Shown: positions 16,826 to 26,138 of the stretch, one piece after another
How the letters are laid out: the number at the start of each line of letters is the position of its first letter
Position numbering within the stretch: the stretch's first letter is position 1
Origin: Bacteroidales bacterium
GTDB taxonomy: Bacteria; Bacteroidota; Bacteroidia; Bacteroidales; Bacteroidaceae
Assembly (NCBI GenBank): GCA_030528885.1
Contig: JAUMXY010000010.1
Location: 1-62,302, forward strand
Direction of reading: 5' to 3'
Length of the DNA stretch: 62,302 nt
Position numbers and translations under genes: made by a program
Notes under the pieces: model-generated
What the model was told of the DNA's origin: nothing
Databases searched by the model: none
What the model saw: the letters and a program-made list of their open reading frames with translations, nothing else

Positions 16826-16943
16826 AACAAGAGCAAAAGCTCAATCTATATGTATAAGTATGAACAGAAACGCTATTCTGCAAGTTAATATAATTACAAT
16901 TCCCCTTCAATAGAGGAATGCATCCTCTTCGTCAAGAACATCG

Positions 16944-16951
16944 CAAAGATA
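16944..16951 (-). promoter_or_regulatory. -7 box, probable promoter of the SusD-like gene
   Basis: Minus-strand TATCTTTG matches TAnnTTTG. If used, it gives a leader of about 280 bases that contains the whole palindrome 16698-16825. Confidence 0.45.
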
Positions 16952-17047
16952 CAACATTTACTCAAGATTTTCTTCCTTTCTCCCCTAAAAAATGTTTTTC
17001 ATGTCGAATAAGGTTTTCTTTTTGTTCGTTGAACGGAATATTTACCT

Positions 17048-17055
17048 TATCTTTG
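17048..17055 (+). promoter_or_regulatory. -7 box of nadB
   Basis: TATCTTTG with TTG candidates at 17022-17024 and 17029-17031. It lies 20 bases before the ATG at 17076 and excludes the longer in-frame start at 16992. Confidence 0.65.
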
Positions 17056-17075
17056 CATGTCAAATACTTAGAAAA

Positions 17076-18668
17076 ATGACTCACAAATATGATTTTCTCG
17101 TTATCGGCTCGGGTGTAGCTGGTATGAGTTATGCGCTGAAGGTGGCTGAGGCTAACAAGGGCAGGATTGCTATCATCTGCAAGACTACGCTGGAGGAGGC
17201 TAACACGACGAAGGCGCAAGGAGGCATTGCCGCCGTGACAAACTTGCTCGTGGATAATTTTGAAAAGCACATTGAGGACACGATGATTGCGGGTGACTGG
17301 ATTAGCGACCCTGAGGCGGTGAGGCAAGTGGTGACAGGCGGTCCTGACTGCATCAAGGCACTGGTGGAATGGGGCGTAAACTTCGACAAGAAGGAGGACG
17401 GGTCGTTTGACCTGCACCGCGAGGGCGGACATTCAGAGTTCCGCATTCTGCACCACGCTGACGACACGGGTGCGGAGATTCAGCGGGGACTGATGGAGGC
17501 TGTGCGCAACCATCCTAACATTGATGTGCTGGAGCATCACTTCGCAGTGGAAATCATCACGCAGCATCATCTGGGCATCAGGGTGACGCGCCGCACGCCT
17601 GACATTGTATGCTATGGGGCATACGTGCTGAACCCGAAGACTGGAAAGATTGACACCTACCTGTCGAAGGTGACGCTGATGGCGACTGGAGGCACGGGAG
17701 CTATCTATGCCACCACGTCGAATCCGAACATTGCCACGGGCGACGGAATTGCGATGGTGTATCGTGCCAAGGGGAAGGTGCAGGACATGGAGTTTGTGCA
17801 GTTTCACCCAACGGTGCTGTACAATCCTGCGGAGACGCACCCTGCTTACCTCATCACGGAGGCGATGCGCGGCTATGGCGGCATTCTTCGTCTGCCAAAC
17901 GGGGAGGAGTTTATGCAGAAGTATGACGAGCGACTGAGTCTTGCGCCCAGAGACATCGTGGCGCGCGCAATTGACAACGAAATGAAGATTCACGCGCTAG
18001 ATCATGTGTGTTTGGACGTGACGCATAAGGATGCAGAGGAGACGAAGCACCACTTCCCGAACATCTACGCGAAGTGCCTCTCTATCGGCATTGACATTAC
18101 AAAGGAGTACATTCCTGTGGCACCCAGCGCGCACTATATGTGCGGCGGCATCAAGGTGGATCTTGACGGCCAGTCAAGCATCAGGCGCCTGTATGCTGTG
18201 GGCGAATGCTCATGCACTGGGCTGCATGGCGGCAACAGGCTGGCGAGCAACTCGCTGCTGGAGGCAGTGGTTTATGCCGATGCTGCTGCCAAGCACTCGC
18301 TGGAGGTGATTGACCAGTATGACTTTAACACGAAGGTGCCCGAGTGGAACGATGAGGGCACGATGACAAACGAGGAGAAGGTGCTGATTGCCCAGGACAT
18401 CAAGGAAGTGGGGCAGATTATGTCTACCTATGTGGGCATTGTGCGCTCCGACCTGCGTCTGCATCGCGCTTGGGAGCGGCTCGACCTTCTGTTTGAAGAG
18501 ACGGAGCACCTGTTCAAGAGGGTGAAGCCGACAAAGGAGATTTGCGAGCTGCGCAACATGATTAATGTGGGGTATCTCATCACGCGGCAGGCGCTGGAGC
18601 GCAAGGAAAGCCGCGGACTTCACTACACGGTGGACTACGCTAAGCACGCTCTGGATAAGAAGAAATAA
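17076..18668 (+). CDS. nadB: L-aspartate oxidase
   Basis: 530 residues from ATG 17076, chosen because the promoter box lies at 17048-17055. FAD enzyme that oxidises L-aspartate to iminoaspartate, the first step of de novo NAD synthesis. It shows the dinucleotide-binding start 'DFLVIGSGVAGMSYALKVAE', 'KTTLEEANTTKAQGGIAAV' near residue 43 (the NadB/Sdh flavin motif), 'REGGHSEFRILHHADDTG' near 115, and 'YMCGGIKVDLDGQSSIRRLY' near 350 with 'GECSCTGLHGGNRLASNSLLE'. This distinguishes it from fumarate reductase by lineage motifs and lack of partner subunits. nadA and nadC are not in the window. The M16 peptidase gene starts 22 bases downstream. Confidence 0.95.
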   Translation: MTHKYDFLVIGSGVAGMSYALKVAEANKGRIAIICKTTLEEANTTKAQGGIAAVTNLLVDNFEKHIEDTMIAGDWISDPEAVRQVVTGGPDCIKALVEWGVNFDKKEDGSFDLHREGGHSEFRILHHADDTGAEIQRGLMEAVRNHPNIDVLEHHFAVEIITQHHLGIRVTRRTPDIVCYGAYVLNPKTGKIDTYLSKVTLMATGGTGAIYATTSNPNIATGDGIAMVYRAKGKVQDMEFVQFHPTVLYNPAETHPAYLITEAMRGYGGILRLPNGEEFMQKYDERLSLAPRDIVARAIDNEMKIHALDHVCLDVTHKDAEETKHHFPNIYAKCLSIGIDITKEYIPVAPSAHYMCGGIKVDLDGQSSIRRLYAVGECSCTGLHGGNRLASNSLLEAVVYADAAAKHSLEVIDQYDFNTKVPEWNDEGTMTNEEKVLIAQDIKEVGQIMSTYVGIVRSDLRLHRAWERLDLLFEETEHLFKRVKPTKEICELRNMINVGYLITRQALERKESRGLHYTVDYAKHALDKKK

Positions 18669-18690
18669 TATCAAATATTGAATCACTCTT

Positions 18691-21492
18691 ATGAAAAAGA
18701 TACTATCATTTTTAATTTTTAGTTTTTCGCTGTTCTTCTCCGCTCTGGCGCAAGACACGGCTATCCCTATGGATGCTGCTGTGCGCAAGGGAGTACTGCC
18801 CAATGGACTGACTTATTATCTGCGACATAACGAATGGCCGGAGAAGCGTGCGTTCTTCTACATAGCCCAGAAGGTGGGGTCTGTTCAGGAGGAAGATGAC
18901 CAGCGTGGATTGGCTCACTTCTTGGAGCACATGTGCTTCAACGGCACAAAGAACTTCCCCGGCAACAGCCTGAAGACTTACCTTGAAAGCATCGGCGTGA
19001 AGTTTGGAGAGAACCTGAATGCCTACACGTCGCTGGACGAAACGGTGTATAACATAGATAATGTAAACGTGGAGACGGCGGGAGCCATTGACTCTTGCCT
19101 GCTCATCCTGCACGACTGGAGCCACGACCTCCTGCTCGAGGACAAGGAAATTGACAAGGAGCGTGGCGTCATCAATGAGGAATGGAGGATGAGAAGCTCT
19201 GCCATGATGCGCATGTATGAGAAGGCATTGCCTGAGATTTATCCTGGCAGCAAGTACGGCCATCGCCTCCCTATCGGCACGATGGAGGTGGTGATGAACT
19301 TCCCTTACGAGGCGCTGCGCAGCTACTATCAGAAGTGGTACAGGCCTGACCTGCAAGCCATCGTGATAGTCGGCGACGTGGACGTGGACGAGATGGAACA
19401 GAAGATTCAGAAGGTGTTTGCCGACATCAAGCCTGCTGGTCCAGACGCTGCAAAGTTTGAGTTTTACCCTGTGCCTGACAATGAGGAGCCGATTGTTTCT
19501 ATCAATAAGGACAAGGAACAGCAGAACAATTCGTTCCGCTTCATGTGGAAAACGAAGTCGCCGTTTCCTCGCGAGCTGAAGAATGACCAGAGCTACCTGA
19601 TTGCCAACCTGATCAAGAGCGCTATGGCGAGCATGTTCGGAGAGCGCATCAGAGAGATTCTGCAAAAGGAGAATGTGCCGTTCATCAATGCTGCATTTGG
19701 CTACACCGACTTCTTCATCTCGAAGACAAAGGAGGCATACACGGGCACGGTCACTTGCGAGGAGAACAAGTACGAGCAGGGCATCAAGGCGCTCTATCGC
19801 GAGATTCTGCGCGCCCAGAAGCACGGATTCACTGCGGCGGAGTTTGAGCGTTTCAAGTCTGAGTACATCTCTCAGCTCGAAAGGATGTACCTGCACCGAG
19901 ACAAGACGTCCAGCGGCAGCTATGTGGAGGAATGCATCCGCAACTTCATCGACAACGAACCAATGCCTGGCATTGAGTGGGAGCATGAGAACATGAACAA
20001 AATCATCCCTATGCTGAACGTGTCGATGGTGAATCAGTTCATCGCGCAGATGCCTCAGAACAACCTAGTCATCACCATGTGGGCTACAGACAAGGAGGAG
20101 AACATCCTGCCAAGCAAGGAGGACATTCTCCGATTCATGAAAGAGGTGGAGAAGGAAGACATCGAGCCTATCAAGGAGGAGGACAACAACAAGCCGCTCA
20201 TCGAGAATATGCCTGCTGGGGGCAAGGTGAAAAGCATCAAGAGCGACAAATACGGGGCTAAGCTCATCACCCTCAGCAACGGCATCAAAGTGCACGTGAA
20301 GAAGACAGACTACTCTCCGAACCAAATCAGCATGTATGCACAAAGCTGGGGCGGCACATCGCTCTACAGCATTGACGAGTTTTACCAGACGGATAACATC
20401 AACTGGGTGACTGTTGGAGGCTGGGGAGACTTCAGCGTAACAGCGCTCAACAAGAAACTCGCCGGCATTCAAGCGAGCGTCATGACCAGTGTCAGTTCAA
20501 ACAGCGAAATGGTATCTGGCGGCTGTGTGAAGAAAGACTTCGAAACCATGCTGCAGCTCACTTACCTAAAGTTTACTGCACCTCGCAAAGACCTCGAAGC
20601 CTTCAACGCTACCGTTCAGCGAAACAAGGCGAGCATGAAGAATCGGGAGTTGCAACCAACAACCGCTCTGCAAGACACCATTGCCAAGGTTGTCTATAAC
20701 AACAACATCCGCGCATTGCGTGCCAAGGTGGAAGATTTTGACAAGATGAACTACGACCGCATCATTGAGCTCTACAAGGAACGCTTTGCTGATGCTGACG
20801 ACTTCGAGTTCTTTATCATTGGCGACTGCGATGCCGACTCTATCGCTCCACTTCTTGCCAAGTATCTGGGTGCACTTCCTACGCTGAAAGGCAAGGAAAA
20901 ATACAAGACCATAGACTTGAAGATGGCTGAGGGGAAACGAAAGAATGTGTTTGAGAAGCATCAAGAGACTCCCAACGCTACAGTACAATTCATCTACCAT
21001 GCTCCTACAAAGAAGAACCTGAAGAATGAGCTTGTGCTGAGCATGATGGAACAGATTATGGACATGGTATATACAGAATCTGTGCGTGAGGACGAAGGCG
21101 GCGCATACGGCATCCCTGTTGGCGCATCGCTGAGCCGCTATCCGCAGGAAATGGCAACGATGCAGATTCAGCTGCAGACCTCGCCTGACAAACGGGAGAA
21201 GATGACTGAAATCATCTATCAGGGAGTGGAGGACATGGTCAACAACGGACCCGAGGAGGAGCACTTGCAGAAAGTAAAGGAATATATGCTCCGCAGTCAC
21301 GAAGAAAACCTGAAGTCAAACAGCTACTGGCTGAACGAGATGGTGAACTATGCAGCCTATAAGAAAGATGATAACGCTGTATATGTAAAGACCGTCAACA
21401 GCATAACGGTGAAGGATATACAGAAGATGGCAAAGCACATCTTCAACAGCGGCAACTGCATCGAAGTGGGCATGACCAGTCCCATTGAATAA
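18691..21492 (+). CDS. M16-family zinc peptidase, secreted
   Basis: 933 residues with a signal peptide (MKKILSFLIFSFSLFFSALAQ) and two tandem M16 domains (about 30-480 and 520-930). The N-terminal half has the inverted zinc motif HFLEH at residues 76-80 in 'GLAHFLEHMCFNGTKNFP', with the third ligand expected in the 'EERGVINEEW' type segment near 155. The C-terminal half ('EDEGGAYGIPVGASLSRYP') is the non-catalytic partner with the Arg-Tyr-like M16 motif. Such periplasmic enzymes degrade peptides inside a clamshell chamber. It resembles PqqL-type peptidases, but there is no PQQ context. It is probably co-transcribed with nadB. Confidence 0.9.
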   Translation: MKKILSFLIFSFSLFFSALAQDTAIPMDAAVRKGVLPNGLTYYLRHNEWPEKRAFFYIAQKVGSVQEEDDQRGLAHFLEHMCFNGTKNFPGNSLKTYLESIGVKFGENLNAYTSLDETVYNIDNVNVETAGAIDSCLLILHDWSHDLLLEDKEIDKERGVINEEWRMRSSAMMRMYEKALPEIYPGSKYGHRLPIGTMEVVMNFPYEALRSYYQKWYRPDLQAIVIVGDVDVDEMEQKIQKVFADIKPAGPDAAKFEFYPVPDNEEPIVSINKDKEQQNNSFRFMWKTKSPFPRELKNDQSYLIANLIKSAMASMFGERIREILQKENVPFINAAFGYTDFFISKTKEAYTGTVTCEENKYEQGIKALYREILRAQKHGFTAAEFERFKSEYISQLERMYLHRDKTSSGSYVEECIRNFIDNEPMPGIEWEHENMNKIIPMLNVSMVNQFIAQMPQNNLVITMWATDKEENILPSKEDILRFMKEVEKEDIEPIKEEDNNKPLIENMPAGGKVKSIKSDKYGAKLITLSNGIKVHVKKTDYSPNQISMYAQSWGGTSLYSIDEFYQTDNINWVTVGGWGDFSVTALNKKLAGIQASVMTSVSSNSEMVSGGCVKKDFETMLQLTYLKFTAPRKDLEAFNATVQRNKASMKNRELQPTTALQDTIAKVVYNNNIRALRAKVEDFDKMNYDRIIELYKERFADADDFEFFIIGDCDADSIAPLLAKYLGALPTLKGKEKYKTIDLKMAEGKRKNVFEKHQETPNATVQFIYHAPTKKNLKNELVLSMMEQIMDMVYTESVREDEGGAYGIPVGASLSRYPQEMATMQIQLQTSPDKREKMTEIIYQGVEDMVNNGPEEEHLQKVKEYMLRSHEENLKSNSYWLNEMVNYAAYKKDDNAVYVKTVNSITVKDIQKMAKHIFNSGNCIEVGMTSPIE

Positions 21493-21514
21493 GAACTTGA
21501 AATGACTATAGAAA

Positions 21515-21952
21515 GTGAACAGACAATTTCATAGCAAAACCTCACTGAGAAATTATGCGCTACTGGCAGCCCTGCTGTCAGTAGCCATTTATTTCATGTG
21601 GAACACGGAAAGTCTCACGCGCCAATGGAGCGGCGTGCTGATTGCCATCGTCCTTCTTGTCATCGTCATTGTCATTGAAAGGATTATTCACACAACCTAT
21701 ACCATTACTACAGAAAGGACATTGGTCATTCACCAAGGACGTTTTTCCAAAGACAAGGTCATTCCTCTTGACGACATAGAAAGAATTGACCGCATCAGTC
21801 GCAACAGGATAGGCGGCAAGCCTCTGATGACTTATCTGGCTGTTGTGCTGAAAGACCATACAGAACATTACATCACCCCTAAGAACGAAGAGGACTTTAT
21901 AAAATGTATAGCTCAAAGAAGAAAGAAAACAGAAGAAGCGGAAGACTGCTGA
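21515..21952 (+). CDS. Small membrane protein with a bacterial PH-like domain
   Basis: 145 residues, GTG start. Two hydrophobic helices (residues about 14-28 and 39-56, 'SGVLIAIVLLVIVIVIERII') are followed by a PH-like beta domain beginning 'TYTITTERTLVIHQGRFSKDKVIPLDDIERI' (written in part), as in bPH2 proteins. These sit in the inner membrane with the domain in the cytoplasm; function unknown. An ATG at 21502 is in another frame and stops quickly, supporting the GTG start. It overlaps the start of dacB by 49 bases, so expression is coupled. Confidence 0.7.
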   Translation: MNRQFHSKTSLRNYALLAALLSVAIYFMWNTESLTRQWSGVLIAIVLLVIVIVIERIIHTTYTITTERTLVIHQGRFSKDKVIPLDDIERIDRISRNRIGGKPLMTYLAVVLKDHTEHYITPKNEEDFIKCIAQRRKKTEEAEDC

Positions 21953-23253
21953 CCTTAGTGCTGCTGGCGCTGGCGATGCCGCTGCTGGCGCAAGAAACCA
22001 CCCTTGAAGACCCCATCCTTTCCGATACAGCCGAAGCAGCGATTTCAGAAAACACTGAACGGCTTTGGGAAGAGCAACTCAAGACTGAGCTTGACAAGTT
22101 TGCCGCCGAGGCCGAGAACGCTTACTTCAACACAGGCATCTGCGTATGGGACCTCACTGCCGACTCTTTGCTGTGGGGGTACAACGACAAGAAGGTCATG
22201 CGCCCTGCTTCTACTCAGAAGGTGGTCACTGCTGTATCTGCCCTCAGCACGTTGGGAGCCCGGCACGAATTCAGAACACGAGGCTACTGCACGGGAGAGC
22301 TTACCGCTGACAGCACATTGCTAGGAGACATCTACATCGTGGGGGACTTCGACCCTATGTACTCGTACAGTGACCTAAAGGAACTTGCTTCAAGCATCAG
22401 AAATCTCGGCATCAGAAGCATCAGCGGCACCATCTATGGCGATGCCAGCATGAAGAGCCAGGACCTCTACGGCAACGGCTGGTGCTGGGACGATGTGCCA
22501 AGCAAAAATGAGCCTTTCCTCTGTGCCCTCATGCTTGAACGTGGCACCACCTATCCCGACTTCAAGAAATATTCGGAAGAAGCGGCATTCCACCCTGCGG
22601 AACACTTTGTCTATGCGCTCAGCCAGGAACTGAAGAAGCTGAACGTCACAGCTGCTGACAGTACGGCATCAGCCGTAGGATACGGATTGAAAGAGTACCC
22701 CTACGACGGCAAGAACTTCTACACCAAGACTCGCACCATTGAGCAGGTGATGCAGCAAATGCTGAAAGAGTCCGACAATCTGCACGCTGAAGCAGTCTTC
22801 TTTCAGCTCGCCCATCTGAACAGCGGCCGCCACTGCACCTGGAAGGATGGGGCAAGGCAAGTGGAGAATGTGCTGAGACAGGCAGGAGTTGCCACGACCT
22901 ACCTGGAGGTAGCAGACGGAAGCGGCGTGTCGCTCTACAACTACATCAGCCCCAATGCCATGACGGCTATGCTGCGCCATGCCTATCAGAACAAAGACAT
23001 CTTCCAGCATCTCTACCCCGCCCTGCCCATAGCAGGTGTGGACGGAACGCTCAAAGACCGCATGAAATCGGGGGATGCCCGTTTCAACGTGCGAGCAAAA
23101 ACCGGCACTCTGAAGGGGGTGATAACGTTGTGCGGCTACGTCAAAGCCTCCAACGGGCACCAGCTCGCCTTTTCCATCTTCGTCAATGGCGTGCTCACTG
23201 CAAAGACAGCACGCGACTTCCAAGACCGTATATGCCAAGAATTAGCAAGATAA
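21904..23253 (+). CDS. dacB: D-alanyl-D-alanine carboxypeptidase/endopeptidase (PBP4 type, S13)
   Basis: 449 residues with a signal peptide after a basic N-terminus ('LLTLVLLALAMPLLAQ'). It carries the three penicillin-binding motifs: SxxK as STQK at residues 103-106 ('RPASTQKVVTAVSAL'), SxN as 'ESDNLHAE' near 283, and KTG in 'VRAKTGTLKGV' near 400. It trims or cleaves peptidoglycan cross-bridges in the periplasm. It lies in a tight rightward cluster, overlapping the PH-domain gene upstream by 49 bases and menC downstream by 22 bases. Confidence 0.93.
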   Translation: MYSSKKKENRRSGRLLTLVLLALAMPLLAQETTLEDPILSDTAEAAISENTERLWEEQLKTELDKFAAEAENAYFNTGICVWDLTADSLLWGYNDKKVMRPASTQKVVTAVSALSTLGARHEFRTRGYCTGELTADSTLLGDIYIVGDFDPMYSYSDLKELASSIRNLGIRSISGTIYGDASMKSQDLYGNGWCWDDVPSKNEPFLCALMLERGTTYPDFKKYSEEAAFHPAEHFVYALSQELKKLNVTAADSTASAVGYGLKEYPYDGKNFYTKTRTIEQVMQQMLKESDNLHAEAVFFQLAHLNSGRHCTWKDGARQVENVLRQAGVATTYLEVADGSGVSLYNYISPNAMTAMLRHAYQNKDIFQHLYPALPIAGVDGTLKDRMKSGDARFNVRAKTGTLKGVITLCGYVKASNGHQLAFSIFVNGVLTAKTARDFQDRICQELAR

Positions 23254-24185
23254 CACCCTACACGCTGAGATTCAAATTTCAGGCTGGCACCAGCCGAGGC
23301 ACCTACACAGAACACAAGGTCAAGTACATCGAACTGACAGACGAGAACGACCCGACCCATGTAGGCATAGGCGAATATGCACCGCTGCCAGACCTGAGTC
23401 CCGACACGGCATCTGCCATGCTTTTCGCGCACGAGACAGCGCTTTGGCACTACAACCGCCAAACGCTGAGACTCAGCGACACACCCTTTTCCCGAGGCGA
23501 GGCGGGCATACCCATCAACGGACTCATCTGGATGGGGCATTACGACCTAATGAAACAGCGCATTGAAGAGAAAATCAGCGCTGGCTTCAGATGTCTCAAA
23601 CTCAAGATTGGCGCCATCAGCTTTGACGACGAAATCTCACTGCTGAAACAGATACGCAACCGCTTTCCGAGAGAAACAATCGAGCTGCGAGTTGATGCCA
23701 ACGGAGCTTTTCTGGCTGGCGATGATGCCATGAGAAAACTCGACAGGCTGGCTCAGCTCGACCTTCACTCCATCGAGCAACCTATCCGTGCCGGACAATG
23801 GGAGGAGATGGCACAGCTATGCCGCAACACTCCCCTGCCCATCGCGCTTGACGAGGAACTCATTCCCACCTCGTTTGACACTTACACCACGACCTATAAG
23901 GAAGAGCTGCTCGACGCCATCCGTCCGCAATACATCGTGCTCAAGCCCTCCCTCCATGGCGCACTTTCGGGATGTGACGAATGGATACGCCTTGCCGAGC
24001 AGCGCGGCATGCAATGGTGGGCTACTTCCGCCCTTGAAAGCAATGTCGGCCTCAATGCCATCGCGCACTGGGTGGCACAATACCGCCCTGACATTCCGCA
24101 AGGATTGGGAACCGGGCAAATCTACGAAAACAATATCGAGGGCTACCCGCTGGAGCTTCGTGGCGATGAGATGTGGTGCAAATAA
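23232..24185 (+). CDS. menC: o-Succinylbenzoate synthase
   Basis: 317 residues from the ATG at 23232; an open frame extends further upstream, but that part only mirrors dacB. It is a member of the enolase superfamily that dehydrates SHCHC to o-succinylbenzoate in menaquinone synthesis. The N-terminal capping domain is followed by a barrel with 'GFRCLKLKIGAISFDDE' (KxK-type catalytic Lys), 'LRVDANGAF' (metal Asp), 'SIEQPI' (metal Glu), 'IALDEE' (metal Asp) and 'YIVLKPSLHGA' (second Lys). It overlaps the dacB stop by 22 bases and is separated from menF and menD by 16 kb. A dipeptide epimerase role is the main alternative, disfavoured by 'KPSLHGALSGC'. Confidence 0.88.
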   Translation: MPRISKITPYTLRFKFQAGTSRGTYTEHKVKYIELTDENDPTHVGIGEYAPLPDLSPDTASAMLFAHETALWHYNRQTLRLSDTPFSRGEAGIPINGLIWMGHYDLMKQRIEEKISAGFRCLKLKIGAISFDDEISLLKQIRNRFPRETIELRVDANGAFLAGDDAMRKLDRLAQLDLHSIEQPIRAGQWEEMAQLCRNTPLPIALDEELIPTSFDTYTTTYKEELLDAIRPQYIVLKPSLHGALSGCDEWIRLAEQRGMQWWATSALESNVGLNAIAHWVAQYRPDIPQGLGTGQIYENNIEGYPLELRGDEMWCK

Positions 24186-24235
24186 ACCTCCTTTTCAGCA
24201 TGAAATTATAGAGGTCTGAATACTGCATACAAAAA

Positions 24236-24300
24236 GTGGACCCCTCGGGTCCGATGCACCGTACCCGAGGGGTACGGCATGGTGGACCCGAGGGGTCCAC
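24236..24300 (+). repeat. Extragenic palindromic repeat, family A, copy 2
   Basis: Three units: GTGGACCCCTCGGGTCC (24236-24252), GTACCCGAGGGGTAC (24261-24275, itself a perfect hairpin with GAG loop) and GTGGACCCGAGGGGTCCAC (24282-24300, perfect hairpin). It sits between the convergent menC and GH30 genes. Confidence 0.85.
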
Positions 24301-24335
24301 TTAAAAGAAACAGGAAAAAGCACCCATTTACATGA

Positions 24336-24376
24336 CAGTTCCCTCGCATTCCTTTTGCAGAAATGCGAGGGAACTG
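24336..24376. terminator. 15-base perfect hairpin between convergent genes
   Basis: Arms 24336-24350 and 24362-24376 pair perfectly around an 11-base loop. There is no clear T tract on either side; it may end menC transcription. Confidence 0.4.
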
Positions 24377-24384
24377 CAATATTA

Positions 24385-24408
24385 AAGGGAGTGCTGCTGC
24401 ACCCCCTT
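24385..24408 (-). terminator. Terminator of the GH30 gene
   Basis: Ten-base stem with one mismatch (24385-24394 with 24399-24408, TGCT loop) followed on the minus strand by TTTAATATT, 8 bases beyond the GH30 stop. Confidence 0.6.
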
Positions 24409-24415
24409 CATATCA

Positions 24416-25942
24416 TTAATCTGTAATGTAAACTTTTCTTGTAAAACCATCGGCATGCTTCTCTATGCAAAGGCCTTGAGGCTTCTCTATTCTTCGTCCC
24501 TGCAAGTCATAATAGGTCTTGGGGCCGTCGTCTTCCTTCTGTGTCAAATCTTCGATAGCAGCAGCCTCCCTGTCCACCATGAAGATGTAAGTGTTGAGGC
24601 TACGGGCAGGCATGCTGACAGTCAGACTCTTCACGGGCTCTTCAATGGCGATGTCTGTTGTCTGACAGAGCTTGTCTTCCTCGTTACCTGTTGACAGCAG
24701 GTGCGTTCCGCTCTTCACATACTCAGGCAGCATAATCTTTATCTTGTGGTTAGTACCTGTCTTGTTGAGACCCATGACGATGAGCGAATCACCCTTGATG
24801 TAAACTGAAGCTTCTGTGTCTGCACTGACTTCATTGCCAATCGTACTACCACTACCAACCTCCAGACGAGTGGAGCCAGTTACATGCTTAGAGAAATGTG
24901 ACATGACAAAAGCGCGAGGAAGCAGCGTATTCTTCTTATTGTTTGCGCCATACTTACTCTCTCCCGTGCCGACGAATGACCAATGAGCACGCATGTACCA
25001 GTAGATGTAGCCTGTACAGCCAGCCAACATGCACTCGTTCAGTTCCTGAGCAAAGATGAGCTGTTCATCCCAATTAGGAAGACTCTCGATGTAGTCAGTC
25101 GCAGAATGCTCCGTCATCCAAACCTCCTTGCCGTACTTGGATGCCAAGACAGAGGCTTTCTTCATGTTTCCCAATGGTGCATGACCATAGATGTGACCCG
25201 CAATGATGTCCACCTGTTCACGTGCCACAGGGTCCTTCAACAGCGCGTCTGAATATCGAGGGTCAAAGCCCAGAGGCTCTGCACTGATAAGGCGAACTCC
25301 TGGATACTTCTCTCTATCGAGCAGGTGAGCATAGTTCTTCACAAGGGTAAGCTGTTGCTCTGGAGTGTAAAGACAGCCTGAGTAATTAACCCACCAGTCA
25401 GGCTCGTTCTGCACAGAAACAGCATCCACCTTGACGCCATTGGTCTTCATGTAACGCAAGAACGTATTCAGCCAAGGGAAGAAATCCTTATACTTGTCTG
25501 TGCGCAGCTCTCCGCGCTGGTTGCCTTGGTCTTCGCTGTTACCACCCTGAGCTGTTCCGTTGGTCTTGTAATCGCCTGGAGGTGACCATGGCGTGCCAAA
25601 CACGATGCCGCCGCGTTTCTTCACCTCTCTTGCTGAGGGCAGAGAACCTTTCCAGTCGTATGGAGTATCATAGTTGTTCCACTCTGGGACAACCACGTCA
25701 CCTATGAAGTTAGGTGAAATTTCCATTCGCATGATGTTCAATCCGATTTTCGAACTGGGACCATAAAGCAACTTGACTGGCTGCGTGTCATTGCCATGGG
25801 GACACATGGCTCCATCGCAACATGCGGCACCAAAGCCTGTGATGGTCTGAAGCGGTGTATTTTTCACCTTCAGAATGTAGATTCCTGCGTGGATAGTCGA
25901 TACGGCTGCCAACGCAAAGATGAGCATGATGAATTTTTTCAT
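24416..25942 (-). CDS. Secreted GH30 glycosidase, probable glucuronoxylanase
   Basis: 508 residues from the ATG at 25940-25942; the -7 box at 25976-25983 rules out the longer in-frame start at 26005. A signal peptide (MKKFIMLIFALAAVSTIHAG) leads into a GH30 barrel, 'QTITGFGAACCDGAM', then 'FGTPWSPPGDYKTNG'. The acid/base Glu180 is in 'SVQNEPDWW' and the nucleophile Glu278 in 'WMTEHSATDY'. A beta-sandwich side domain follows. The last 30 residues ('YYDLQGRRIEKPQG...') look like a C-terminal secretion tail. 'SGCLYTPEQ' and the xylan genes elsewhere favour subfamily 8 xylanase activity over glucosylceramidase, but that is inference. Confidence 0.82.
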   Translation of the reverse strand: MKKFIMLIFALAAVSTIHAGIYILKVKNTPLQTITGFGAACCDGAMCPHGNDTQPVKLLYGPSSKIGLNIMRMEISPNFIGDVVVPEWNNYDTPYDWKGSLPSAREVKKRGGIVFGTPWSPPGDYKTNGTAQGGNSEDQGNQRGELRTDKYKDFFPWLNTFLRYMKTNGVKVDAVSVQNEPDWWVNYSGCLYTPEQQLTLVKNYAHLLDREKYPGVRLISAEPLGFDPRYSDALLKDPVAREQVDIIAGHIYGHAPLGNMKKASVLASKYGKEVWMTEHSATDYIESLPNWDEQLIFAQELNECMLAGCTGYIYWYMRAHWSFVGTGESKYGANNKKNTLLPRAFVMSHFSKHVTGSTRLEVGSGSTIGNEVSADTEASVYIKGDSLIVMGLNKTGTNHKIKIMLPEYVKSGTHLLSTGNEEDKLCQTTDIAIEEPVKSLTVSMPARSLNTYIFMVDREAAAIEDLTQKEDDGPKTYYDLQGRRIEKPQGLCIEKHADGFTRKVYITD

Positions 25943-25975
25943 TGATAATATAATAGATGTAAAAGATTTCAGCGG

Positions 25976-25983
25976 CAAAGATA
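25976..25983 (-). promoter_or_regulatory. -7 box of the GH30 gene
   Basis: Minus-strand TATCTTTG, 33 bases upstream of the ATG, matches TAnnTTTG and decides the start. Confidence 0.6.
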
Positions 25984-26088
25984 ACATAAAATATAATGCC
26001 AACAAACAAATTTAACTATAAAATTCTTCATCGGAAGGAAAAGAGGGAACGGAGGATAATCACAGCACAATTGTATAAAAGAAAAAGA

Positions 26089-26117
26089 GGGGCAGCATCG
26101 TTGCCTGATGCTGCCCC
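26089..26117 (-). terminator. Terminator of purD
   Basis: Perfect 11-base stem GGGGCAGCATC/GATGCTGCCCC (26089-26099, 26107-26117) followed on the minus strand by TCTTTTTCTTTT. Confidence 0.85.
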
Positions 26118-26138
26118 ACCTGCCTTATCTTCGCGGTC

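Noticed and set aside
16725-16910. 61-codon frame across the SusD-leader palindrome
   Set aside because: It lies largely inside the hairpin and shows no motif; structure explains the region better than coding.
18712-19986. 424-codon frame antisense to the M16 peptidase
   Set aside because: The sense strand encodes a clear two-domain M16 enzyme with HFLEH. The antisense product is rich in His, Val and Arg without motifs, as expected from codon bias.
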